Assembly (NCBI GenBank): GCA_963576735.1
Contig: OY755182.1
Coordinates: forward strand, 5,890,001-5,954,000
Origin: Bedellia somnulentella
Lineage: Eukaryota > Arthropoda > Insecta > Lepidoptera > Bedelliidae
Direction: 5' to 3'
Length of the DNA stretch: 64,000 nucleotides
The translations under genes were made by a program, and so were the position numbers. Shown one piece after another: positions 1 through 10,179 of this stretch; position 1 is the first letter of the stretch; each line of letters begins with the position of its first letter. The notes beneath the pieces were generated by a model. That model ran no database searches. It saw only the letters and a list, made by a program, of their open reading frames with translations, and was not told the origin of the DNA.

Positions 1-584
1 AAGCTACATATCCCTGTCGGACACCCCTAGAGATTCCGAACCAGTCAGTGTTTGCCCCGTTTACTCTTACACATGCACTAGAATAATCATAGAGTGATAC
101 CAATGCACGTATAAGTTGTCTCCCCAAACCGAGCTTGGATAACACCTCCCATAAACACTTTCTTACCACCCTATCATACGCCTTCTCTAAATCAATGAAG
201 GAGCAATACACCTTTTGGTTCTTAGCTAAGAACTTTTCAGTGATGCTCCTTAGAGAGAAGATTTGATCCATACATCCCATTCCTTTCCTAAATCCCGCTT
301 GCACATCCCATATTTTCTCATCAGTTTCATTCATCACTCTTTCAATCAGTACCTTAGCATACAATTTACCAACAATGCTGAGTAAGCTGATGCCGCGGTA
401 GTTTTTAGCCTCTTGGTGTGACTCCTTTCCTTTATATAGAGGCACAATCACCGCCTTGCACCAGTCTCTGGAACTTTGCCACTCGACCAGCATTTTTGGA
501 AAAGGAAGTACAACCAAGAAGCCACCAACCCTTTACCAGCCCTCAGCATTTCGATAGTAATCCTATCATACCCTGCCGCCTTGC
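1..584 (-). mobile_element. RTE-like non-LTR retrotransposon, reverse transcriptase fragment
   Basis: Reading the minus strand gives an almost continuous reverse transcriptase: GFRKG, then FIDLEKAYDRV (motif A, near 170-205), then RVNG and SRGVRQG (motif B) close to position 1. The element continues beyond the left edge of the window. The upstream part (towards 584) is frameshifted, so this is a dead copy. The motif style is that of the same RTE-like family whose C-terminal end recurs at 4743-5140, 22928-23170, 46769-47252 and 60000-60318. The clade is judged by eye only. Confidence 0.8.
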
Positions 585-929
585 CTTAATTTAATGACAA
601 CTATGTGATGAAACGAGGATAATTTTTCCAACTCGACATTTTTGTAGATTTGTCGAAAATTATTGACATGAGATCGAGGTTATGTCAGGCTAGCGCTACA
701 ATTGTCGTATTTTTTAATCACAAAATGGCGCTCCGCGAAATCAGTAATAGTGGCAGTGATACTGATTTAGATGAATTTGCATATATGAGAATGTATACAG
801 AACGAATAAATTTCTCCTTCGACATGATTAATTTTTAAGAATAAATTTTGATAAGCAAAACAAGTGTCGAATATTTAATAAATGAAATCGGTACAGTTAT
901 AATTTTTCTTGACAATTGTCTGACTTGTC
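585..929. other. Intergenic, nothing recognised
   Basis: AT-rich sequence with one short open frame (650-838, +) that has no recognisable motif and no coding context. I see no gene here. Confidence 0.5.
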
Positions 930-1010
930 AGAGTGGTGAAATAGGGGCCAGAAGTCGCGGGTTCGATTCCCGCCTGTGTCGAAGTTTTTCTTTCCTTTAT
1001 TTATTAGAAA
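930..1010 (+). mobile_element. SINE-D fragment (3' half of tRNA-like element)
   Basis: It contains a Pol III B-box (GGTTCGATTCC at 960-970) inside a T-arm, followed by GTGTCGAAGTTTTTC and CTTTCCTTTATTTATTA, the 3' arm shared with copies at 9837, 20957, 41974 and 61117. The D-arm half is degenerate. Confidence 0.65.
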
Positions 1011-1557
1011 TTATATATTTGATATAAATGTGTCTTTCGTGGTTGTTTTGATTGCTATTACTAATTTAAAAAACAATCCTTCTACGACTGCACGGCGTTA
1101 CAAATAATATTTTATGACTCGATAGCCCAAATAATGTTTAAGGTTGTATATTAAAGCCTGTAATTGTTAAACACTTAATATCATCTAATTTTATCATACA
1201 GATAAAAGTACAAGGCCAATGAAAAGCATTTCAGGTAGATTCCATGTAACAAACGGTGTTTTACTGCATCGTTAAAAGAGACATAAACCGTATTTGAATA
1301 ATCAAACTTGTTGTGACTCGTGTAAATGGAAGCTTTGCACAAAGTTTATGAGGTTCAAAATTATTACTTAACAAAGGCAGTATCTCTTTCATGTAAGGTA
1401 TGCAGATCAACCTTAATTTTAAATAAAGAAAAAATATTTGTATATCAGGGTACTGCTGCTGCTAAGTGACAGGGTTCCATTCTTAAAAAACCTTCAACGT
1501 TTGTGTATTTTCTATAGTCGTAATCTACAGATACTCGTACCTACAAACAAACATATA
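1011..1557. other. Intergenic, nothing recognised
   Basis: No open frame of note, no repeat I could match within the window, and no splice-bounded exon on either strand. Confidence 0.5.
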
Positions 1558-1720
1558 GGTACTCATGGCTGAAAATCCCGGAAAAATGTAGGCAAATAAC
1601 AATTTGTAATTCCCCAGTTACCTTGGGTGTTAAGTAGGGACGTAACTCAACTTACATTGATATCCTTAAAAGACAATTCTTCAGTTACTTTTGAAGTTGA
1701 GAAGGAAAAAGTAAGGCGGG
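1558..1720 (-). mobile_element. Degenerate SINE-B copy
   Basis: The order of pieces (TACTCATGGCTGAAAATCCC, a broken middle, CTTTTGAAGTTGAG, AAAAAGTAAGG) follows the minus strand of SINE-B, but with many substitutions and small insertions. Confidence 0.4.
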
Positions 1721-1967
1721 CCTACATTTATGTGTCTGCACTTAATGCATTTGTGTGGTTAGTGTTATTTAGAGTAATTTACAGAGGTACATAAAATTGT
1801 TAAGGAATATAAAACATGTCTGAGTTATTTTTAATTTAACTTAATAGCCAATTTAAAAAAAAATATATCTTCGTGATCCATCTTTTTAGATTTTTCCATT
1901 CTCGTGCTACAAAGTAGGTAATTTTGAAACCAACTTATACACTTTCCGGGTTATTTTAATATGAAAT

Positions 1968-2300
1968 ACTAACGCCATTAGTTCCCATCGAAGTCAATAG
2001 ATATTACCTATCGCCATTTTAAATGATCCTTAATGACAAACCTGTCGAGTTTCGGCAACATTCATCATTATTTTCATTCATGTTCTTTTATTCTTTGGAC
2101 TACGGATGCCTGTCTCTTTGAGCATAATCTTAACCAGACCTAAATGTGTCCTACGTGGTTATCCTTCACTGAAATTACTATCCACTTCTTCTCAATGTCC
2201 TAAACCATCTTAACATTCTTTTTCATATTTTTTTCCTATATCATATTTCACACCTCTCCTTTCACGAATCACACTATTTCTCAGCCGTGTAACATATGCA
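1968..2300 (-). mobile_element. Degenerate RTE-like 3' end
   Basis: It matches the other RTE 3' fragments in order: ACGCCATTAGTTCCCATC, CGCCATTTTAAATGATCCT, TTTATTCTTTGGACTACGGA, and the CACGAATCACACTATTTCTC block. The frame is broken repeatedly. This is an old insertion. Confidence 0.6.
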
Positions 2301-2728
2301 CACACAATGATAATTGGAATCATGGACTAGTTTCTATATCCACGTGGAAGTTATTTAATAAGAACAAAAGCCAGACAATTCTATCCAGCGATATCCAAGC
2401 CTACAGGTAAAACTAATAAAAAGCTGGTACAGTCCAGTAACTCTTGTAAGTCTGAGCCAGGTTTAATAAAAGTTTTTGAGAGCCTGCTACGACTTTCGTT
2501 ATTCATAACTTATTAGAACCAAAGTTATATTAAGTTCAGAAAATATTCATGCGAAAACATGTTTACGAAATCTGAAATGAGCTTAAGCAAATAGCCATCA
2601 ATCTAGTTTAAATTACACACTTTCAATTGTGTGACCCGAAGACGCATGAATAATATATTTTTCTAATCTTATGCTAATAAGCGGGTACATTACTTAAGAA
2701 CGTTCAAACGATGAATCGCAAAAACAAG
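2301..2728. other. Intergenic, nothing recognised
   Basis: I found neither a coding signal nor a repeat match. Confidence 0.45.
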
Positions 2729-2895
2729 TAGCCAGAGCATCGGAATTAGAATTATTTAAGATACTTCTGGAAATTAAGTGGAGATTGGAAAAAAAAGATC
2801 GGTCTATAATCGCAACGCCCAACCATCACCGAAAATGGCCTAATACTCTAAATTGCTTTTTACGACACCGACAGAAAGAAATAGGTTGGTGCCAC
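2729..2895 (-). mobile_element. Degenerate SINE-B copy
   Basis: It holds TAGCCAGAGC, a degenerate AAGTGGAGATTGGAAAA, CCAACCATCACC and TTTTTACGACACCGACAGAAA in the same order as the minus strand of better SINE-B copies. Confidence 0.45.
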
Positions 2896-3057
2896 AGATC
2901 TGTGGTTGGTACTATTTTTAGCTGATACTTTAAAGCTAATGAGTTGAGACAGAGATTATATAATATCAATATACGGACATATTCTACACATATCAAGTTA
3001 GCCCCAAACTAAGTAAGACTTGTATTATTGGATACTAACTCAATGATATATTTAATA

Positions 3058-3175
3058 TCTATACTTATAATAAATCTGTAGAGAGGTCAATTCTGTACAT
3101 GAAATATATTTTCAAAATAACTATCAGGTGGTGATTAGGGATCGATACTGATGCCAAAATGCAATCAGTAAAATT

Positions 3176-3213
<38 letters not shown>

Positions 3214-3691
3214 GGTTTGTATGTTCCTTATGGAAACAAAAACTACTCGACGGATTTTAACGAAACTTGGTACAATTATTCTCCATACTCCTGGGCAGGT
3301 TTTTGTATACTTTTCTGCAGAGTAGTAAAGGGGAATTTTGGGAAATTTTGGGAAAACGGGAGAAGTTACTACATTTTTTAAGCTTCCGTCGCGTGTACAG
3401 CCTTAATGGTTAAACTTACATAGAAATCATGTATGACGGAAATATTCTTCATAAAATTATCTAAAAAAAAATCCTCTACAGTTTTTGTCTATCTTTTACG
3501 GTTGACTCACAATAACACGTGTAATTCCTGATAGCTTAGCAGTTCTTAGAGTGGCACTCCTGGAGTGCTATAAATTTAATAAATTGAAAACATTGCGCTG
3601 AATTTCACAATGCTTGAGCAGTGACCAAAGAAAGAAACCTCAGATATTTAAAAAACAACGCTACCCGTGCGAAGCTGGGACGATCCACTAG
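3058..3691 (+). mobile_element. Non-autonomous Helitron-like element (MINE type)
   Basis: It begins TCTATACTTATAATAAATCT after an A and ends with a short GC hairpin (CCCGTGCGAAGCTGGG) and CTAG before a T. That is the Helitron rule: 5' TC, 3' CTRR, insertion between A and T, no target duplication. It carries a (GTCT)n tract and the stretch ACTACTCGACGGATTTTAAC, both typical of lepidopteran microsatellite-associated Helitron-like elements. There is no coding capacity in the 634 bp. It sits inside a SINE-C copy, which gives a readable empty site. Confidence 0.75.
3179..3213. repeat. (GTCT)n microsatellite
   Basis: About nine uninterrupted GTCT units, internal to the Helitron-like element. Confidence 0.97.
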
Positions 3692-4098
3692 TAATATAAT
3701 ATATATATATATATATAAATAATATTAAATCTATCTAATCATTAAATATATCATTGAGTAATATTAATAATACAGTAATATTTCTAAAAATCTATACTAT
3801 ATAAAATATTTACTAATATTTACAAGTCACAATACGCGCCCCGTGTCATATCTGGTGTAAAAGTGCCTAGCACGCTTGCAGCATTGCCACGTTGTATAGC
3901 CAAAGATATTCTTTGAACCAGATAAAACACGGAGCGTGGATATGATCCCACGTCCCTCAAGCTCCGTCCAATGCTCCGGACAAGCTCCCACGCCTCGTCG
4001 CACCACGTCGCATATAAATAACATCCAAGTATAAAAAACGATCATTTATTTTCATAACATAAATGTTGCTCTCACCGGTGATCGAACCCGCAAGCTCC

Positions 4099-4907
4099 AG
4101 ACTGAGAAGCAAGTCACCTGAACGCTGGCTAAGTGTTAGGAATACTGTAAAGTTTTTCGAACTATAGCGCGAAACAAACGGTAGAGAGTCATGATTTGCC
4201 TAAGCAGCACTCGTTATATATTATGTAAACTAGATAGCTTGTTTAAATCATACATACATATTTCATGCCATTTGCTATTTGAAAAACCAATTCAAGTCGT
4301 TATATTATACATAACCATAATTATGTATTTATACATACATTTACTCACGCCATTAGTTCCCATCGGGGTAGGCAGAGACTATCGATCGCCACTTTGTAGG
4401 ATCCTGACAAACCTATCTAGCTTCGTTTACATACATCAATTCTTTTCATACATGCTCTTTTATTCTTCATACTTCGGGTGCTTGCCTTTTTGAACATATT
4501 CTTAGACTGAGAAGCAAGTCACCTGAACGCTGGCTAAGTGTTAGGAAAACTGTAAAGTTTTTCGAACTATAGCGCGAAACAAACGGTAGAGAGTCATGAT
4601 TTGCCTAAGCAGCACTCATTATATATTATGTAAACTAGATAGCTTGTTTAAATCATACATACATATTTCATGCCATTTGCTATTTGAAAAACCAATTCAA
4701 GTCGTTATATTATACATAACCATAATTATGTATTTATACATACATTTACTCACGCCATTAGTTCCCATCGGGGTAGGCAGAGACTATCGATCGCCACTTT
4801 GTAGGATCCTGACAAACCTCTCTAGCTTCGTTTACATACATCAATTCTTTTCATACATGCTCTTTTATTCTTCATACTTCGGGTGCTTGCCTTTTTGAAC
4901 ATATTCT
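4099..4907. repeat. Recent 405-bp tandem duplication
   Basis: Bases 4099-4502 recur at 4504-4907 with a period of 405. By eye only about three substitutions separate the copies (GAATACTG/GAAAACTG, CACTCGTT/CACTCATT, CTATCTAGC/CTCTCTAGC). Each unit holds the end of a SINE-C head and the 3' end of an RTE-like LINE in minus orientation. The low divergence means a recent duplication or an assembly artefact. Confidence 0.95.
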
Positions 4908-5140
4908 CTTTTTGATCTAAATGTGTGCTCCGTGGTCGTGCTACACTGAGATTACTGTTAAAATTGGCTATTTGTATCTCTTTCAACACTTTAATTTCAT
5001 AAATACTACCCATGTCACTATTTTCACATTTGTTTTGCTATTATATTTAACATATCATATTCACACCGTTTACACTACACCTTTCACGAATCACGCTTTT
5101 TCTCATTAGTTCACATAACCTAACATGATATTTTTTTCGG
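4743..5140 (-). mobile_element. RTE-like LINE 3' end
   Basis: On the minus strand the C-terminal RTE motifs are readable (RPRSTHLDQ, then RSMKNKRACMKR), followed by the 3' end ATGGGAACTAATGGCGTGAG. It is frameshifted. The first half of this match is duplicated at 4338-4502 by the 405-bp tandem duplication. Confidence 0.75.
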
Positions 5141-5612
5141 AAGTTACACATCTGTGGTTGAATTTCAGTTTGATAGATCTTTTTGAGTTATGTTGTTGTA
5201 ATTAAGGTGTAAATTCAAAATTTTAGGCGTATTAATAAAGAGTTTTCGTTTTAGGATTACGAAGTGCACTCGAAGCTAGAATGCTAGAATGCTAGAATTC
5301 ATTAATAGCCCGTGCTAGCCTCGCGTGTGTAATTGGAATATGCTATTCATAGTCCAAACTACACGAATATTCAATAACGCGAATTCCAGTTTATTGGTAC
5401 TTGGGCTATTATTTAGGCAAGTTATAAGCTATTTTTGTAGTTTTTCGGTTCCGATTGATGTTCTACTAAACATATATGTACTATAAGTACACCAATATAT
5501 TTATTTATTAGTAAGAGTGTCTACATTTTTGTATGTGTGAAACTATGTCTTACGTTTACGTATTATGTTAATGTATTATTTTAAAAAAGACTTACTTAAT
5601 GAAAAAACTTAC
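5141..5612. other. Sequence 3' of GH31 exon 5613-6371
   Basis: This should be intron, because the reading frame runs into a consensus donor at 5611-5612 (minus GTAAGT). I searched the minus strand from here to position 1 for the missing C-terminal GH31 exon and saw none. A short direct repeat (GAATGCTA units near 5279-5297) is the only structure. Confidence 0.5.
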
Positions 5613-6371
5613 CTTTTGTAGAGGGATAATATTTCCTCCTCGAATCAATGCAAGCAGGTCAGCTTCAGACGACGCCATTGTGATTAAGTCTCCTTCAGTA
5701 GAATTTATTGGCAATCCACTCCATAGTTCATACCATGACCCAGGTGGCATGCGTATTATGACTTGACCTTGGTTTGGCAACAAATCAGGAACAACAAGCA
5801 AAGCATCCCCTACATGGAATTGGGTTGAAGAAAACTGCAATGACCTATAATCCGGGTACTGGTAAAACATTGGTCGTATCAAAGGACCTGATTGAAGAAC
5901 AGTGAAGAAATACGAGAGCAAAGATAGTTTAGTCCGCATTGAACTGAGAATAAACTGTTTATCCATTCCATCGAAAGAAAGCGGATCTTTAGTCGTTTGT
6001 ATGCTTGTTAAAGGAATAAACGTTGATGCCGAATACCATTTCCCACAGAGTTTCATATGCAAATCTTTGTCGAAGTTTTCAGTGTCCCCGCATATTGGCG
6101 TTGAATATAACCAGTGACCCGAAATGCCCGCCAAAGCGGATTCCACGAAAACTTTTTTTAAATTCGCCCACGAAGTATTTATGTTTTGTCTATGAATAAT
6201 TGCGCGGGAATTCATCCATTGGTTGCTTGTGGATACATGCGTATTAGGGTATGCAGTTTTTATGGCTTCATAGAAGTTATTTCCGTACTTGTTATGGGTG
6301 TACATATGTAGTTTGTTGTCTTGTTGGTGAGTATTCCAAGGGATGGTTTTGTTAAAAGCTTTGAGAATGTT
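5613..6371 (-). CDS. GH31 glycosidase-like gene, exon with C-terminal half of catalytic barrel
   Basis: This 759-bp exon (253 codons, phase 0 at both ends) starts after TTTCCAG and ends before GTAAGT. It encodes the second half of the GH31 barrel and the start of the following beta domain: NTSWANLKK, GISGHWLYSTPICG, LCGKWYSASTFIP, GPLIRPMFYQYPD, GDALLVVPDLLP, PPGSWYELWSG and RGGNIIPLQ are in family order. In active members the acid/base Asp lies in a LGDNTA-type loop and substrate residues lie in ADICG and in an RNHN-type motif. Here these positions read RQNINTSW, STPICG and a segment with no RNH. The exon therefore looks like a pseudoenzyme version that keeps the scaffold (YWPLF-type structural residues, WYELWSG) under an open frame. 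The next exon downstream (C-terminal beta domain) lies outside the visible part. Confidence 0.88.
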
Positions 6372-6672
6372 CTGGAAAGAACAAAAAAGAAATCAGAGGT
6401 TATATATACATTACTTTACTTATATTTAATGTTTATAAATATGTTTCAACTCAACCATACATGGAAGATTCCTGTTCTAAAATTATTTTAAGAGTCATCT
6501 CAAACAAATTGTTTTTACTGAATATAATGTAGGATAATTGTATAATATAGGGTTTGTGTTATTTCAGGTAAAATGATTTTTGCGATTGAAGTCTTTAGAA
6601 TCACATAATAAGGGGCAGGCATTTCTTTGCGGACTAACAGCAGTAAATCATTAGAATATAAATTAATAATAA

Positions 6673-7282
6673 ATATAGCTCTGTGATTAGAATACCGCTT
6701 ATCGTGCAGATGATGAGGGTTCGTAACCCAGGTCCGGTCTACATCATACATACATACATATACTCACGGCTATAAATCCCTAAAAGGGGTAGCCAGAGCT
6801 GAGAAATTAGAAATTTCTCAGCCACTTTTGGAAGTTGAGTGGGGAAAAGATGGTAGAATAAAGGTGGTTGGTGATGGGTCTCCAACCACATCGTCCAAGG
6901 ATCCCTCAAAAGCCCCAATACCGTTAGTCGCCTCTTACGTATACCCGCCGGAAGAAATGGGGTAGTGCTATTCTAAGCCGACACTACACAGCTTCGGTCT
7001 ACACCAATTTGTATTTTCTAAATTCATATGTGTGGTTAATTTTTCATGGTTGTTAACGGTCAGGGAAAACATCGTGAGGAAACACACATGGCTAAGTCGT
7101 ACTTAATCATGTGATAGAGCATTCGTACAAATCGGCGATAGTTCTACCTTTCAGAGTACACTGTCCAAGCAAAACGTCGGTACACTGAACACCAGCTGAC
7201 AATATCACATAATTTAAAGAAGTATCAGTACCTCTGCCAAGCCCTTCGGGGATATTCAGCGTGAACGTTTGAGTTATTATAA
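6673..7282 (+). mobile_element. SINE-A copy, interrupted by a SINE-B
   Basis: The tRNA-like head (6673-6743, with GGTTCGTAACCCAGG near the B-box) and the body (6995-7282: CACCAATTTGT ... CCTTCGGGGATATTCAGCGT) are in plus orientation. They are separated by a SINE-B insertion at 6744-6994. It lies in the intron between GH31 exons 9509-9769 and 5613-6371. Confidence 0.8.
6744..6994 (-). mobile_element. SINE-B, full-length, inside SINE-A
   Basis: It starts with the (ATGT)n tail read in reverse (ATACATACATACATATACTC) and ends AAGCCGACACTACACAG. The host sequence CGGTCTACA occurs at both ends (6735-6743 and 6995-7003), giving a 9-bp target-site duplication. Confidence 0.85.
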
Positions 7283-7710
7283 TCTTCGCACTAATTATTT
7301 GTGGAAAGTGGCACATACATTTTTGATCTTGAAGCTCTAGCTACCATCCTCTGAGATATACTCGTACAACCGCGTCTATTGTATATGTAGATATCTTTTT
7401 AATTATATTATTTGTTTCACGTGTAAAAGGGTGACGTAATTGTTTCCTATTCTAATCCTGTGCGCCCACAACCGATACCTCTAAAATAGTTTTATTCACA
7501 TTCTAATGGGTTTCAACTGGTAATGTTAAACAATGTGAAAGGAAAGGACGCGAAATTATTTCCGCACGTGTGATTGTATCAGTAATCTTATACATTCCTT
7601 ACGCTTCGAAAATTAAAGGTATTTCCTTTTCTCTTTGGTGGTTAATTATATCAGGAGGTGTCAGGAGATGTACAATTTGTAGATACTATAATGTAAACAT
7701 GTTACAGGAA
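7283..7710. other. Intron sequence, nothing recognised
   Basis: This lies within the GH31 intron between the SINE-A/B nest and the mariner. I see no exon or repeat match. Confidence 0.45.
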
Positions 7711-7712
7711 TA

Positions 7713-9017
7713 CGAGGGGCATGCCAAAAGAAACTAGATACTCAAAAATTATAAAATTTATTATTTATTTCAAGTATCGATCTTTTCAAAGTATTCACCC
7801 TGAGCACGTATACACTTTTCCATACGTCTGAACCAATTGAAAAATACCTGTGACCACTGTTCTTTAGATACCTCAGAAATCTCGAAATTATAGGCAACCA
7901 GCGTATATTCTTTGCTTTCAAACCTCTTCCCCTTTAGTTTTTCTTTGATTTTTGGAAACAAGTAAAAATCAGAAGGCGCTAGGTCAGGGAAATATGGCGG
8001 GTGAGGGAGAATTGACACATTTTTCGAGTGGAAAAAGTCTAGTGTTCTGGCAGACGTGTGCGGCGCCGCATTGTCGTGGTGCCAGAGAAGGTGTCGGATT
8101 CCTGACTTCGGTCGCTTGTCACACCACGCTGATATTACTGTTGGAGCACAAACTGTCACATACCATTCAAAGTTCCCCGTTCTTTCATTCTCTAGCACAA
8201 CAGTAGCAATATGACCCGTTTTGCAGAAAAATGAGGCGACCATTTGTTTCTGTGTGTTTCGTGCACGGCGACATTTCGTTAGAGTTGGCTCGTCTTCAAA
8301 GCACCATACAGTCAACTGTCGCTTTGATTCAGGATCATAGTTATATAGCCATGTTTCGTCACCAGTCACTATATCATACACGTTTTTTTTCTCGCCTCCG
8401 TTGAATTAATCTATCATGAATAGGCACCAATCCACCCGACGGTCTTTCTGCTCATCGGTAAGTTTGTGCGGCGCCCATCTCGAACAACGTTTACGGAGAG
8501 AAAGGTGGTCGTGAATTATGGATTGCATTTCTGCTGATCCAATTCCTAGTTCTTGCTCTAGCTCTACATATGTAATTCGTCGGTTTTCGCAAATAAGTTT
8601 GTCGACTACACGAACGTTTTCTTGCGTGACCGCGGTTGGCGGCCGTCCTGTCTTCGCTTCATCTTCGAGACATCCCCGTCCTCTTTTAAATTCAGCAAAC
8701 CAATTGGTTACTGTTGCTCGGGAACAAGCAGACTCACCAAAAGTAGAAGCCAAAAATTCAAAACATTCTTGAGGCTTTAAACCTTTTTTAAAGTCATAAT
8801 AAATCATAGCGCGAAAATCACGTCGACTGAGCTCCATCGTTGCAAGTGAATTATCGCCAGATTCTCGGAAAAATGATGCTAATTCAAATAAAAAATAAAT
8901 AAAAGAAGTGTAATCTATATTCAAATATGTCAATAAAAAACCAGCCTTTAAGATGGTGTATAGCTTGCCAGTATTCAATGAGAAAAGAGTATCTAACTTC
9001 TATTGGCATGCCCCTCG
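7713..9017 (-). mobile_element. Full-length mariner transposon
   Basis: The 1305-bp element is bounded by TA on both sides (7711-7712 and 9018-9019). Its terminal inverted repeats begin CGAGGGGCATGCCAA and remain alignable for about 31 bp (to GATACTC), with a few mismatches between the ends. The length is that of an intact mariner. It lies in the GH31 intron, in the same orientation as the gene. Confidence 0.93.
7770..8837 (-). pseudogene. Mariner (DD34D) transposase with one in-frame stop
   Basis: The frame begins at ATG 8837 (MELSRRDFRAMIYYDF, the mariner N-terminal helix-turn-helix) and stays open to 7770 except for a TAA at 8406-8408 (codon 144), just before the catalytic core. The catalytic triad is present: VTGDETWLYNYD, then HHDNAAPH, then LAPSDFYLF, with 34 residues between the last two Asp residues (DD34D). 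GRPP and WVP-like linker motifs also occur. About 355 codons is normal for the family. With one stop and no frameshift seen, this is a young copy. It would not make full-length transposase but its ends could still be mobilised by a related enzyme. Confidence 0.92.
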
Positions 9018-9084
9018 TATATATCCGTAAACTTATGAATATTCTAGCGAACTGGTATGAATATCATATCTAACTTGAGAAACT

Positions 9085-9352
9085 ACTGTGCCAGCTCAGT
9101 AGGTAGAACACTCTTGCAGACAGGCTTGGGTTCAAATCCTGGGTCGGGCCTATACCAATTTGTCATTTCTAAAGTCATATGTGTGGTTCATTTAGCATGG
9201 TTTGTAACGGTGAGGAAACCCACATGACTTGATCGTACGCGTGAGTACACTGTCTAAGCAAACCATGGGTACTCTGAACACCAGGTGAAGTATGAGTACC
9301 TCTGCCAACCCCTTTAGAGATATACAGCGTGAACAGTTGAGTTGAGTTGTAT
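9085..9352 (+). mobile_element. Diverged SINE-A copy
   Basis: The head GTGCCAGCTCAGTAGGTAGA and B-box GGTTCAAATCC are followed by the family body (CACCAATTTGT-like, GTGAGTACACTGTC, CTCTGAACACCAGGTG, CCTCTGCCAACCCC). The tail is TTGAGTTGAGTTG rather than TTATG. It starts 68 bp from the mariner. Confidence 0.85.
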
Positions 9353-9508
9353 CTACCAAACATACAATATAACTCAAAAAAAGTTTACCGATCGGATCAT
9401 ACATTTCTGTGAATTTACAATTCTACTAGCCGTGTCTCGTCTCATACAAATTACAGATACCCACAGAAACGTTGTTAGAATAGTAAATGGCTTATAATAT
9501 TTACATAC

Positions 9509-9769
9509 CTCACTTGTATACGGCAACATTGAGTAACTGCTTTCATCTTTCACGGATTCATCTAATGGCCAATTATTAACCAAAACTAATCCATCAAATT
9601 CACTATTCAAGACACGTGCTAACAACTCCTTTGTGTCAAATTGATAATCTGGGTAGACCACGCTAATACCATTGACCTCACCAATATAAATTCCGGAATT
9701 TTTGGGATTTTTCATCATAAAATTTTCGTAGTCCATTAAAAAGTCAGAAGTGTTTGTTCCCAATTTAAT
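9509..9769 (-). CDS. GH31 glycosidase-like gene, exon covering the nucleophile region
   Basis: This 261-bp exon (87 codons, phase 0 at both ends) starts after TTACAG and ends AGTGAG before GTATGT. It reads IKLGTNTSDF at the start, then VNGISVVYPDYQFDTK (the counterpart of the PG..AFPDF segment), then SEFDGLVLVNNWPLDES. In active GH31 enzymes the last segment is DG(I/L)W-I-D-M-N-E-P and the Asp is the nucleophile. Here DGLVLVNNWP has Val where the Asp should be and Trp where the Glu should be. That substitution, together with the lost acid/base region in the next exon, is the main ground for calling this a pseudoenzyme. The alignment was made by eye. Confidence 0.85.
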
Positions 9770-9836
9770 CTGTAATGGAAAAATTTACGTTATTACAATG
9801 TTTTTCGTTCATGAAAACGTGTAGGGTTTATTTCTA

Positions 9837-9973
9837 ATAAATAAAGGAAATAAAAATTCCGACACTAGCAGAGATCGAACTCACGACCTCCGGGTATACG
9901 CCCCCGTCGCTCTGCAAATTGAGCTACAGTGCCAAAATTCGCTAGTGTCGAAATTTTTCTTTCCTTTATTTAT
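9837..9973 (-). mobile_element. SINE-D, complete copy with terminal inverted arms
   Basis: Two 33-bp arms (9837-9869 and 9941-9973; ATAAATAAAGGAAA... / ...TTTCCTTTATTTAT) are inverted copies with two mismatches. Between and partly within them, on the minus strand, lies a tRNA-like sequence with D-arm GCTC/GAGC, a GGGGGCGTATACCCG anticodon arm and B-box GTTCGATCTC. It lies in the GH31 intron just upstream of exon 9509-9769. Confidence 0.8.
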
Positions 9974-10106
9974 GGACGTTATTGTTAGTTCAATAGAGAG
10001 ATTTTTCTGTGATTTGAATCCTTAAAATCAAAGTGATGATTTTATTTCCAAACAAATCTAGGATTTGCCTACACATTAATGACCATCAATTTGTATGATC
10101 CTGACA

Positions 10107-10170
10107 AACTTCCCTGACTCCTCCTGAAAGTATAAGGAAAACTATATTTTCAGGAGGAGTCAGGGAAGTT
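10107..10170. repeat. Perfect 23-bp hairpin
   Basis: AACTTCCCTGACTCCTCC... at 10107-10129 is the exact reverse complement of 10148-10170, with an 18-nt loop. Pairing can be extended outward around a bulge (ATGATC on both sides). The left arm resembles an RTE 3' segment (GATCCTGACAAAC), so the hairpin may be a fold-back of RTE-derived sequence. Confidence 0.9.
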
Positions 10171-10179
10171 ACGATCATT

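Larger units (their letters stand above)
2970..4140 (-). mobile_element. SINE-C copy, split by a Helitron-like element
   Basis: The left piece, 2970-3057 (AAGTTAGCCCCAAACTAAGT ... GATATATTTAATA), matches the tail of the SINE-C copy at 55706-55945. The right piece (from 3692, with a tRNA-like head near 4060-4140: GGTGATCGAACCCGCAAGCT) completes it. Roughly 3830-4010 is extra sequence absent from the other SINE-C copy, so a further insertion is likely there. Reading minus, the head has a B-box-like GGTTCGATCACC. Confidence 0.5.

Noticed and set aside
3827..4045. 72-codon open frame on the minus strand
   Set aside because: It overlaps repeat-derived sequence (SINE-C neighbourhood), with no motif and no start or splice context.
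4191..4898. Two near-identical 100-codon frames (plus)
   Set aside because: They are the same non-coding sequence twice, created by the 405-bp tandem duplication and antisense to an RTE fragment.
1..5612. Search for the C-terminal GH31 exon(s) on the minus strand
   Set aside because: No splice-bounded frame with the expected C-terminal beta-domain character was seen. The exon is probably left of the window.
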